DNA of 64,000 nt from Rhizobacter sp. GTDB taxonomy: Bacteria > Pseudomonadota > Gammaproteobacteria > Burkholderiales > Burkholderiaceae_C. Location: NCBI GenBank assembly GCA_025350965.1, contig JANXWV010000124.1, positions 52,068 through 116,067 on the forward strand, in the 5' to 3' direction. The position numbers and the translations under genes were made by a program. Shown here piece by piece: positions 1 through 6,773 of this stretch (position 1 is its first letter; the number at the start of each line of letters is the position of its first letter). The notes below the pieces were generated by a model. That model ran no database searches. It was not told where the DNA came from and worked only from the letters and a program-made list of their open reading frames with translations.

Positions 1-1152
1 CGAACTCTGGTTCGGGAACAGGTCGAGCCCGCCCTGCGGGTTGCGCCTGGCACGCAGGAACTCGCGGCGCTTGTCGGCGCGCGGCCAGTCGAAATCGGCG
101 CGCATCGGCGTCGCAGGTGGCGTGAGGTTCGATGTGCCATCGGGGGCCCCGAGCAGGCGCAGCAACACCGGCCGTACGAGCAGCAGGAAGGTCACGAAGC
201 TCGACACCGGGTTGCCGGGCAGGCCGATGATGAAGGCGGCCGTGCCGTCACCGCGGTTCACTTCGCCGAAGGCCAGCGGCTTGCCGGGCTTGATGGCAAC
301 CTGCCACAGGTCGATGCGGCCCTCGGCCTGCACGGCGGGCCGAAGGTGGTCTTCTTCGCCGACCGACACGCCGCCGGAGGTGACGATCAGGTCGTGCCCC
401 GCCGCCGCGCGGCGCAAGGCAGCGCGCGTGGCGTCGAGCCGGTCGGGCACGATGCCGAGGTCGGTGCAGTCGCAGCCCATGGCCTGGATCAGCGCGCGCA
501 AGGTGAACCGGTTCGAGTTGAAGATGGCGCCGGGCCTGAGCGGCTCGCCGGGCATCACGAGTTCGTCGCCGGTCGAGAACAGCGCCACGCGCGGCCGGCG
601 CATCACGCTCAACTCAGCCGCGCCGACCGCAGCAGCCAGGCCCAGCGCCTGCGGCGTGAGGCGCGTGCCGACCGTGAGCACCACGTCGCCCTGCATCACG
701 TCTTCGCCGCGCCGGCGCACCCATTGGCCGGCGGTGGGCACGGTGTTGACGGCAACCGTGTCGCCGCGTGCTTCGCACTCTTCCTGCATGACAACCACAT
801 CGGCACCTTGCGGCACCTGCGCCCCGGTGAAGATGCGCGCGGCCGTGCCGGCCCGCAAGGCGCTGCCCACCACCCCCGCCGGAATGCGCTGACTCACCAC
901 CAACACGGTGCCCGCGGCGGGCACGTCGGCGGAACGAAGGGCGTAGCCGTCCATCGAGCTGTTGTCGGCAGGCGGCACGTCGAGCGTCGAACGAACCGCG
1001 CTTGCGAGCGTCCGGCCGAGTGCGTCGAAGGTCGAGAGCGTCTGCGCGTCAGCCGAGGGCAGCGGCCGAACGGCGGCCAGCAGCCGGCCGAGCGCCTCGT
1101 CGAGCGTCAGCATCGGCGTTCGCGGAAGCGGCTTCTGGGGCGTTGTAGTCAT
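1..1152 (-). CDS. moeA: Molybdopterin molybdenumtransferase MoeA, 3' end cut by window edge
   Basis: The reverse-complement reading frame is open from an ATG at 1152 to base 1, giving 384 residues without a stop. It inserts molybdate into adenylylated molybdopterin, the last common step of molybdenum-cofactor synthesis. Family hallmarks are the PADNSSMDGYA motif (residues 61-71), the TSGGVSVGEEDH loop (about 258-269), KPGKPLAFG (288-296) and GLPGNPVSSF (310-319). Only the tail of the C-terminal beta-barrel domain is missing. The gene lies in the same direction as mobB and overlaps its 3' end by about 100 bases; an internal ATG at 1113 (MLTLDEALG) would shorten the overlap to 65 bases and is also plausible, since neither start has a clear ribosome binding site. 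A second, clearly different moeA occurs at 11657-12979. The family call is very secure; the start is less so. Confidence 0.93.
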   Translation of the reverse strand, partial: MTTTPQKPLPRTPMLTLDEALGRLLAAVRPLPSADAQTLSTFDALGRTLASAVRSTLDVPPADNSSMDGYALRSADVPAAGTVLVVSQRIPAGVVGSALRAGTAARIFTGAQVPQGADVVVMQEECEARGDTVAVNTVPTAGQWVRRRGEDVMQGDVVLTVGTRLTPQALGLAAAVGAAELSVMRRPRVALFSTGDELVMPGEPLRPGAIFNSNRFTLRALIQAMGCDCTDLGIVPDRLDATRAALRRAAAGHDLIVTSGGVSVGEEDHLRPAVQAEGRIDLWQVAIKPGKPLAFGEVNRGDGTAAFIIGLPGNPVSSFVTFLLLVRPVLLRLLGAPDGTSNLTPPATPMRADFDWPRADKRREFLRARRNPQGGLDLFPNQSS

Positions 1153-1654
1153 AGCGCTCGGAGGTGTTCAGGAGGTAGTCGGCCACCGCGCCGGCATCGC
1201 CCAGGGCGAGCACGGGCAGCGCGGTGGGCACGGGCAACTGCCCGGGGGCATCGGTACACACGGCGGCAACGAAGGCATCGAACGGGTACAGCGCAGGCTT
1301 GCCATTGGCCGCGCGCCAGACCTCGATCTTGGGCACGGCAGCGTGCTTGAAGCCTTCGACCAGAACCCAGTCGCAATCGGACAACTCGGCGATCAAGTCG
1401 TGCAGCGTGGGCTCGGCCTCGGTTTCGTACTCGCGCAGCTTCGCGAAGCGGCGGTTCGACGCGATCACCACCTCGAAGGCGCCGGCCTTGCGGTGGCGCC
1501 AGGAGTCCTTGCCTTCGTGATCAATGTCGAAGTCGTGGTGCGCATGTTTGATGACGGACACGCGGTGCCCGGCCTGCGCGAGCCATTGCGTCAGCTGTTC
1601 CACCAGCGTGGTCTTGCCGGCGCCGGAGTAGCCGCAAAAGCCGACGACTTTCAT
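1049..1654 (-). CDS. mobB: Molybdopterin-guanine dinucleotide biosynthesis adaptor MobB
   Basis: This 201-residue GTP-binding protein is thought to assist MobA in attaching GMP to molybdopterin. A P-loop, GYSGAGKTTL, lies at residues 8-17, and the frame continues with the family pattern VIKHAHHDFDIDHEGKDSW and a later VLVEGFK segment, both typical of MobB. The usual length is about 170-175 residues. The extra 30 residues at the C-terminus are Ala/Arg-rich and are read through the start of moeA, so they may be non-essential. The start ATG overlaps the thrC stop codon (ATGA), so translation is probably coupled to thrC. Its partner mobA lies 9 kb away on the other strand (10525-11130). Confidence 0.93.
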   Translation of the reverse strand: MKVVGFCGYSGAGKTTLVEQLTQWLAQAGHRVSVIKHAHHDFDIDHEGKDSWRHRKAGAFEVVIASNRRFAKLREYETEAEPTLHDLIAELSDCDWVLVEGFKHAAVPKIEVWRAANGKPALYPFDAFVAAVCTDAPGQLPVPTALPVLALGDAGAVADYLLNTSERYDYNAPEAASANADADARRGARPAAGRRSAAALG

Positions 1655-3105
1655 CCGGCGTGCTGCTCGACGTGCTGCTCGACGTGCTGCTCGATGTAGC
1701 GCTTCACAGCCAACGCATCCGGCGCCATCACGGTGAAGCGCTTGGGCAGGTCTTCGATGCCCTGCATCGACGCCGGCCGGTCGGGCGCGCGGCCGATGGC
1801 CTCTTGGATCGTCTCGGCGAACTTGGCCGGCAACGCGGTCTCGAGCACGATCATCGGCACGCCGGCAATGAGGTGCTCGCGCGCCACCTTCAGGCCGTCG
1901 GCGGTGTGCGTGTCGATGATGGTTGCGAAGCGCTCATGGGTGCTGCGGATCAAAGCCACTCGGTCGGCATGCGTGCTGGTGCCCGAGACGAAGCCGTAGC
2001 CCGGAATGCGCGCGAACTCGTCGGCAGTGACCTTGAACGAGCCGGTGCGCTCGACCTCGTTCTGGAACAAGTCTCGCGTGCGCGCTCCGTCGCGGCCGAG
2101 CAGGTCGAACACGAAGCGCTCGAAGTTCGAGGCCTTCGAGATGTCCATCGACGGGCTCGATGTCTCGTGGGTCTCGCTGCTCGCGCGCACACGGTAGGTG
2201 CCGGTGCGCACGAACTCGTCGAGCACGTTGTTCTCGTTCGTCGCCAGCACGAGTTGCCGGGTCGGCAGGCCCATCATCCGGGCCACGTGACCGGCGCAGA
2301 TGTTGCCGAAGTTGCCCGATGGCACGGCAAAGCTCACCTGTTCGTTGTTGGTCCTGGTGGCCTGGAAGTAACCCGCGAAGTAGTACACCACCTGCGCCAA
2401 CAGGCGCGCCCAGTTGATCGAGTTGACGGTGCCGATGCGGTGCGCGCGCTTGAAGGCCAGGTCGTTCGACACGGCCTTGACGATGTCCTGGCAATCATCG
2501 AACACGCCCTCCACGGCGATGTTGTGGATGTTCGCGTCATGCAGGCTGAACATCTGTGCCTGCTGGAACGGGCTCATGCGGCCTTTCGGCGAGAGCATGA
2601 ACACGTTGATGCCGACCTTGCCACGCATGGCGTACTCGGCCGCACTGCCGGTGTCGCCCGAGGTGGCACCGAGGATGTTCAGCGTTTGCCCGCGCCGCGC
2701 CAGCTCGTACTCGAACAGGTTGCCGAGCAGCTGCATCGCCATGTCCTTGAAGGCCAGCGTCGGGCCGTTCGAAAGGGCTTCGAGGTAGACGCCGGGCTCC
2801 AGCGCGCGCAAGGGCACGATCTGCGGCGTGCCGAACACGGCGGCGGTGTAGGTCTTGCCGACGAGCGCGCGCAGGTCAGCACGCGGGATGTCGTCGATGA
2901 ACAGCGACAGCAGCTCGAAGGCCAGCTCGTGATAAGCCAGGCCGCGCCATTGCGTGAGCGTGGCGTCGTCGATGTGCGGGTAGTGCGTCGGCAGGTACAG
3001 CCCGCCGTCCGGCGCCAGGCCTTCGAGCAGGATCTCGCAGAAGCTGCGCTCGGTGGTGGCGCCCGTGGTGTCGCCCGCCACGCGCCGCGTGCTGATGTAC
3101 TTCAA
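1651..3105 (-). CDS. thrC: Threonine synthase
   Basis: It converts O-phospho-L-homoserine to L-threonine and phosphate with pyridoxal phosphate, the last step of threonine synthesis in the cytoplasm. The 484-residue product starts with MKYISTRR, typical of the family. The PLP-binding lysine is expected at about K120 in TLAFKDMAMQ. A GATSGDTGSAA segment and a SGNFGN phosphate loop follow. The start overlaps the stop of hom by ATGA, so hom and thrC are translationally coupled, as expected for the common threonine pathway. The last 14 residues hold a short repeat, IEQHVEQHVEQHAG, encoded by three 12-base tandem units; this tail is not part of the conserved fold. The downstream overlap with mobB is also ATGA. 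Confidence 0.97.
   Translation of the reverse strand: MKYISTRRVAGDTTGATTERSFCEILLEGLAPDGGLYLPTHYPHIDDATLTQWRGLAYHELAFELLSLFIDDIPRADLRALVGKTYTAAVFGTPQIVPLRALEPGVYLEALSNGPTLAFKDMAMQLLGNLFEYELARRGQTLNILGATSGDTGSAAEYAMRGKVGINVFMLSPKGRMSPFQQAQMFSLHDANIHNIAVEGVFDDCQDIVKAVSNDLAFKRAHRIGTVNSINWARLLAQVVYYFAGYFQATRTNNEQVSFAVPSGNFGNICAGHVARMMGLPTRQLVLATNENNVLDEFVRTGTYRVRASSETHETSSPSMDISKASNFERFVFDLLGRDGARTRDLFQNEVERTGSFKVTADEFARIPGYGFVSGTSTHADRVALIRSTHERFATIIDTHTADGLKVAREHLIAGVPMIVLETALPAKFAETIQEAIGRAPDRPASMQGIEDLPKRFTVMAPDALAVKRYIEQHVEQHVEQHAG
1661..1696 (-). repeat. Three 12-bp tandem repeats in the 3' end of thrC
   Basis: On the plus strand the unit tgctgctcgacg occurs at 1661-1672 and 1673-1684, and with one change (tgctgctcgatg) at 1685-1696. 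Read on the minus strand it encodes Glu-Gln-His-Val repeated at the very C-terminus of threonine synthase, ending seven bases before the mobB start codon. Because the unit is a multiple of three, copy-number change would lengthen or shorten the tail without a frameshift. Confidence 0.9.
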
Positions 3106-4412
3106 CTCAACTCTTCCTTGCGAATGCGCACGATCGGCGCCAGCACGGTGGGCAGGGCCTGCATCTGCGCGAGGGCATCGTTCATCCGGCCTTCGACGGT
3201 GTCGTGGGTCAAGATGATCAGGTCGGTCTGCGATTCGCCCTCTGCCGACTCACGCTGCAGCACCGCGTCGATCGAGATACCGCCCTCGGCCAGGATGCCG
3301 GTGATGCGCGCCAGCACACCGGTCTGGTCGGCCACCTGCAGGCGCAAGTAGAACGAGGTCACGACCTCACTCATCGGCAGGATGCGCGTGGCCTGCATCG
3401 CGCCGGGCTGAAACGCCAGGTGCGGCACGCGGTGGTCAGGGTCGGCCGTGTGCAGGCGGGTGATGTCGACGAGGTCGGCGATCACCGCCGACGCGGTGGG
3501 TTCGGCCCCCGCGCCCTTGCCATAGTGCAGCGTGCTGCCCACGGCGTCACCGTGTACAACCACCGCGTTCATCGCGCCTTCGACGTTCGCGATCAGGCGC
3601 TTGGTCGGAATCAGCGTCGGGTGCACGCGCAGCTCGATGCCGTCCTGCCTGCGCTTCGTGATGCCCAGCAGCTTGATGCGGTAGCCCAGTTGCTCGGCGT
3701 AACGGATGTCGACCGCGCTGAGCGTCGTGATGCCTTCGACATAGGCCTTGTCGAACTGCACCGGCGTGCCGAAGGCGATGGCGCTCATGATGGTCGCCTT
3801 GTGCGCTGCGTCCACGCCTTCGATGTCGAAGGTCGGGTCGGCTTCGGCGTAGCCCAGGCGCTGTGCTTCCTTGAGCACCACGTCGAAGTCGAGCCCCTTG
3901 GCGCGCATCTCCGACAGGATGAAGTTGGTCGTGCCGTTGATGATGCCGGCGATCCATTCGATGCGGTTCGCGGTCAGGCCTTCGCGCAGCGCCTTGATGA
4001 TCGGGATGCCGCCGGCCACCGCTGCTTCGAACGCCACCATCACGCCGCGCTCGTGCGCGGCGGCAAAGATCTCGGTGCCGTGCACGGCCAGCAGAGCCTT
4101 GTTCGCGGTGACTACGTGCTTGCCTGCTGCGATGGCTTCAAGCACGAGATCACGGGCGATGGCGGTGCCGCCGATCAGCTCGACCACGATGTCGATGGCC
4201 GGGTTGGCGATGATCGCGCGCGCATCGGCCACCACCTCGGCCGCGTCGCCAACGACCGCTCGGGCCAGGCCAGTCTGGCGACGCGACACCATCGTGACGC
4301 GGATCTCCCGGCCGGCGCGGCGCTCGATCTCTTCACGGTTGCGTTGCAGCACATTGAAGGTGCCTGCGCCGACGGTGCCGAAGCCCATCAGCCCTACTTG
4401 GATCGGTTGCAT
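3102..4412 (-). CDS. hom: Homoserine dehydrogenase
   Basis: It reduces aspartate semialdehyde to homoserine with NAD(P)H, the branch point to threonine and methionine. The 436-residue product has the N-terminal Rossmann loop GFGTVGAGT (10-18), the catalytic-domain signatures TANKALLAVHG and AAVAGGIPIIK, and a C-terminal ACT regulatory domain (about 350-430, LQVADQTGVLARITGILAEG). That makes it the monofunctional, threonine-feedback type rather than an aspartokinase fusion. It lies 6 bases downstream of alaT and overlaps thrC by 4 bases, forming an amino-acid operon. The ATG at 4412 matches the normal family N-terminus. Confidence 0.97.
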   Translation of the reverse strand: MQPIQVGLMGFGTVGAGTFNVLQRNREEIERRAGREIRVTMVSRRQTGLARAVVGDAAEVVADARAIIANPAIDIVVELIGGTAIARDLVLEAIAAGKHVVTANKALLAVHGTEIFAAAHERGVMVAFEAAVAGGIPIIKALREGLTANRIEWIAGIINGTTNFILSEMRAKGLDFDVVLKEAQRLGYAEADPTFDIEGVDAAHKATIMSAIAFGTPVQFDKAYVEGITTLSAVDIRYAEQLGYRIKLLGITKRRQDGIELRVHPTLIPTKRLIANVEGAMNAVVVHGDAVGSTLHYGKGAGAEPTASAVIADLVDITRLHTADPDHRVPHLAFQPGAMQATRILPMSEVVTSFYLRLQVADQTGVLARITGILAEGGISIDAVLQRESAEGESQTDLIILTHDTVEGRMNDALAQMQALPTVLAPIVRIRKEELS

Positions 4413-4418
4413 GGAAGG

Positions 4419-5645
4419 TCAGACGCTGTGGCGTTTGCGGTAGTGCTCGAGGAACTTCGCGATGCGCGTGATGGCCTCGGTGAGGTCATCGGAGTTGGGC
4501 AGGAAGACGATGCGGAAGTGGTCCGGCGTGGCCCAGTTGAAGCCCGTGCCTTGCACGATCAGCACCTTCTGTTCGGCGAGCAGTTCGTAGGCGAACTGCT
4601 GGTCGTCGGCGATCGGGTACACCTTGGGGTCAAGCTTCGGAAACATGTAGAGCGCGGCCTTCGGCTTGACGACGCTGACACCGGGGATGTCGCTGAGCAG
4701 CTTGTAAGCCAGGTCGCGCTGGCGGCACAGGCGGCCAGCGGGCGCCACGAGGTCGTCGATGCTCTGGTAGCCGCCCAGTGCGGTCTGGATTGCCAGTTGC
4801 CCCGGCGTGTTGGCACACAACCTCAGCGAGGCCAACATGTTCAAGCCCTCGATGTAGTCACGGGCATGGCGCTTCTCGCCCGACACCACCATCCAGCCAG
4901 CCCGGTAGCCGCATGAGCGGTAGTTCTTGGACAGGCCGTTGTAGGTAACGAAGAGCACATCGTCGGCGAGCGACGCGATGCTGGTGTGCTTGTTGCCGTC
5001 GTACAGCGTCTTGTCGTAGATCTCGTCGGCGAAGATCACGAGCTGGTGCGTGCGCGCCAGTTCGATGATCTGGAGCAACACGCTGTCGGGGTAGAGCGCG
5101 CCGGTCGGGTTGTTGGGGTTGATGACGACGATGCCGCGGGTGCGCGGCGTGACCTTGGCGGCCATGTCGGCCACGTCGGGCATCCAGCCCGAGGCTTCGT
5201 CGCACACGTAGTGCACCGGCTTGCCGCCCGAGAGGCCGACCACCGCGGTGTAGAGCGGAAAATCGGGCGAGGGGATCAGCACCTCGTCGCCGTCGTTCAG
5301 CAGCGCGCTCATGCTCATGGCGATGAGTTCGGAGGCGCCGTTGCCGAGGTAGACGTCATCAAGCGTCACGCCGCGCACGCCCTGCTGCTGGGTGCGGTGC
5401 ACAACAGCCTTGCGCGGCGCGAACAGGCCCTTGCTGTCGGTGTAGCCCGCCGCGTGGGGGATGTTGCGGATCATGTCCTGCACGATCTCGTCGGGCGGCT
5501 CGAGGCCGAACTCGGCGACGTTGCCGATGTTCAGCTTGATGATCTTGTGGCCCTCTTCCTCCATCTGCCGCGCCTTCTCGAGCACAGGCCCGCGGATGTC
5601 ATAGGCCACGTTGGCGAGCTTGCTCGACTTCTGGATCGGTTTCAA
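4419..5645 (-). CDS. alaT: Alanine/pyridoxal-phosphate aminotransferase (AlaT type)
   Basis: This is a fold-type I class I/II aminotransferase of 408 residues, close to AlaT-like glutamate-pyruvate aminotransferases that make alanine. Visible motifs are NPNNPTGALYP, FADEIYDKTLYD and the PLP lysine segment NGLSKNYRSCGYRAGW (about 240-255). The start codon is TTG at 5645 (MKPIQKSSKL); a GGAGG ribosome binding site lies 6-7 bases upstream on the minus strand, and that pairing decides the start. It is the first gene of an alaT-hom-thrC-mobB-moeA run, and the divergent 5716 gene shares its 70-bp upstream region. Substrate specificity is inferred from family resemblance and from this conserved alaT-hom neighbourhood. 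Confidence 0.92.
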   Translation of the reverse strand: MKPIQKSSKLANVAYDIRGPVLEKARQMEEEGHKIIKLNIGNVAEFGLEPPDEIVQDMIRNIPHAAGYTDSKGLFAPRKAVVHRTQQQGVRGVTLDDVYLGNGASELIAMSMSALLNDGDEVLIPSPDFPLYTAVVGLSGGKPVHYVCDEASGWMPDVADMAAKVTPRTRGIVVINPNNPTGALYPDSVLLQIIELARTHQLVIFADEIYDKTLYDGNKHTSIASLADDVLFVTYNGLSKNYRSCGYRAGWMVVSGEKRHARDYIEGLNMLASLRLCANTPGQLAIQTALGGYQSIDDLVAPAGRLCRQRDLAYKLLSDIPGVSVVKPKAALYMFPKLDPKVYPIADDQQFAYELLAEQKVLIVQGTGFNWATPDHFRIVFLPNSDDLTEAITRIAKFLEHYRKRHSV

Positions 5646-5680
5646 AAGGCCTCCGGCGGGTGTTTGTGCTGCGCAGAACC

Positions 5681-5686
5681 TAGAAT
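5681..5686 (+). promoter_or_regulatory. Candidate -10 box (TAGAAT) for the 5716 gene
   Basis: TAGAAT sits 29 bases before the ATG at 5716 in the short divergent region between alaT and the Mth938-like gene. It resembles the sigma-70 -10 consensus, but no convincing -35 box is visible at the expected spacing, so this is a weak call. Confidence 0.3.
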
Positions 5687-5715
5687 TTTATCTGTACCCG
5701 CAGCAACGACCGCCC

Positions 5716-6096
5716 ATGAAACTCCAAGCTGATCGAATCGAAGGCCAGAACGCGATTGCCCGCCACGGCCCGGGCGGCGTGCTGGTGAACGGAGTGGAAC
5801 ACCGCAGCAGTGTGATCGTGCCCTGGCGCGGGCCGGTGCTGCCGTGGCCCGTTGCGAACTACGTGGACCTGACGCCGTCGCACTTCGAAACCCTGGTGGC
5901 GCTCGCGCCAGAGCTGGTGGTGTTCGGCAGCGGCACGCGCATCCGGTTTCCGCAGCCGCTGTGGATACGAGCGCTGATCGAGCGCCGCATCGGCGTGGAG
6001 ACCATGGACACGGCCGCCGCCTGCCGAACCTACAACGTGCTGCTCGCCGAAGGCCGCAGCGTCGTGACCGCGCTGATCTTCGAGCCCGTGCCGTGA
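5716..6096 (+). CDS. Mth938-like domain protein (DUF498 family)
   Basis: This is a small cytoplasmic protein of 126 residues, MKLQADRIEG at the N-terminus. It has the short alpha/beta fold pattern of the Mth938-like family: a strand with HRSSVIVPW, the segment LVVFGSGTRIRFP (about 73-85), and a C-terminal Cys-containing TAAACRTYNVLLAEGR helix followed by ALIFEP. Bacterial members have no firmly established function; a mitochondrial homologue (NDUFAF3) assists respiratory complex I assembly. An in-frame upstream GTG/ATG would start inside the divergent promoter region, so the ATG at 5716 is preferred. It is transcribed away from alaT and sits just upstream of bcp. Confidence 0.85.
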   Translation: MKLQADRIEGQNAIARHGPGGVLVNGVEHRSSVIVPWRGPVLPWPVANYVDLTPSHFETLVALAPELVVFGSGTRIRFPQPLWIRALIERRIGVETMDTAAACRTYNVLLAEGRSVVTALIFEPVP

Positions 6097-6123
6097 GAAC
6101 GGCGGGTGGGTGCGGCCAGCGTT

Positions 6124-6129
6124 TATAAT
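6124..6129 (+). promoter_or_regulatory. Consensus -10 box TATAAT upstream of bcp
   Basis: A perfect TATAAT followed by C lies 42 bases before the bcp start, right after the stop of the 5716 gene. The -35 region is not recognisable at 17 bp spacing. The match makes an independent bcp promoter likely. Confidence 0.55.
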
Positions 6130-6171
6130 CTTCGGCTAGGCCTTGCGGGGCGCAACCGATCAGAATACTCC

Positions 6172-6648
6172 ATGACGCCAGCCCTCAACAAACCTGTACC
6201 GGAATTTGAAGCGCTCGCTACCGGCGGCGTGAAGTTTTCGCCGCAAACCTACCTCGGCAAGACAGTGGTTCTCTACTTCTACCCGAAGGACAACACACCC
6301 GGCTGCACCACCGAGGCGATGCAGTTCCGCGATCACCACAAAGAGTTCGTGAAGGCCGGCGCGGTGGTGTTCGGCGTGTCGCGCGACAACATGGCCTCGC
6401 ACGACAAGTTCAAGCAGGCGCTCGAACTGCCCTTCGAGCTGATCGCCGACACTGAAGAGAAGCTCTGCCACATGTTTGGCGTGGTCAAGAACAAGATCAT
6501 GTACGGCAAGAAAGTGAAGGGCATCGAGCGCAGCACCTTCATGATCGACCCCGCCGGCATCCTGCGCGGCGAGTGGCGCGGGCTGAAGGTCGCAGGCCAC
6601 GTCGAGGAAGTGCTGAAGGAAGTCAAGGCGGTCAAGAAAGCCGCCTGA
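6172..6648 (+). CDS. bcp: Thiol peroxidase / peroxiredoxin, Bcp (PrxQ) family
   Basis: It reduces hydrogen peroxide and organic hydroperoxides through a peroxidatic cysteine. The 158-residue protein has the family core YFYPKDNTPGCTTEAM with the peroxidatic Cys at residue 45. The position five residues on, where E. coli Bcp carries its resolving Cys, is not cysteine here (Ala/Met), so this is a one-Cys or atypical member; another Cys occurs later in KLCHMFGV. Other conserved parts are GVSRDNMASHDKF and STFMIDPAG. The ATG at 6172 follows a consensus -10 box. Upstream in-frame residues (GAASVYNL...) cover that promoter and are unlikely to be translated. Confidence 0.95.
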   Translation: MTPALNKPVPEFEALATGGVKFSPQTYLGKTVVLYFYPKDNTPGCTTEAMQFRDHHKEFVKAGAVVFGVSRDNMASHDKFKQALELPFELIADTEEKLCHMFGVVKNKIMYGKKVKGIERSTFMIDPAGILRGEWRGLKVAGHVEEVLKEVKAVKKAA

Positions 6649-6670
6649 CTTGTGCTCTGCAGGGCACGGG

Positions 6671-6676
6671 CATAAT
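6671..6676 (+). promoter_or_regulatory. Candidate -10 box (CATAAT) between bcp and phoH
   Basis: CATAATC lies 22 bases past the bcp stop, with TTGTGC about 15 bases upstream as a possible -35. Transcription from here would run straight into the hairpin-plus-T-tract terminator at 6719-6746 before reaching phoH. It is a weak call on sequence alone. Confidence 0.3.
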
Positions 6677-6718
6677 CTGCTCCATGCCTTCGTGTTCCGA
6701 TACGCGATCCACTCCCAA

Positions 6719-6746
6719 GCCGCACTGCCGACCGTGCGGCTTTTTT
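6719..6746 (+). terminator. Rho-independent terminator between bcp and phoH
   Basis: A perfect 7-bp stem (GCCGCAC at 6719-6725, GTGCGGC at 6734-6740) with an 8-base loop is followed by six T. Two A residues before the stem extend the pairing into the T-tract. It ends bcp transcription, or acts as an attenuator in front of phoH. Confidence 0.85.
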
Positions 6747-6773
6747 GTTTGTCAGTCCAGCTGAGACCTCTTC

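Noticed and set aside
1660..3351. 563-codon plus-strand frame starting with LLDV repeats opposite thrC
   Set aside because: The repeat is the antisense reading of the thrC 12-bp units and the rest is a shadow of thrC and hom.
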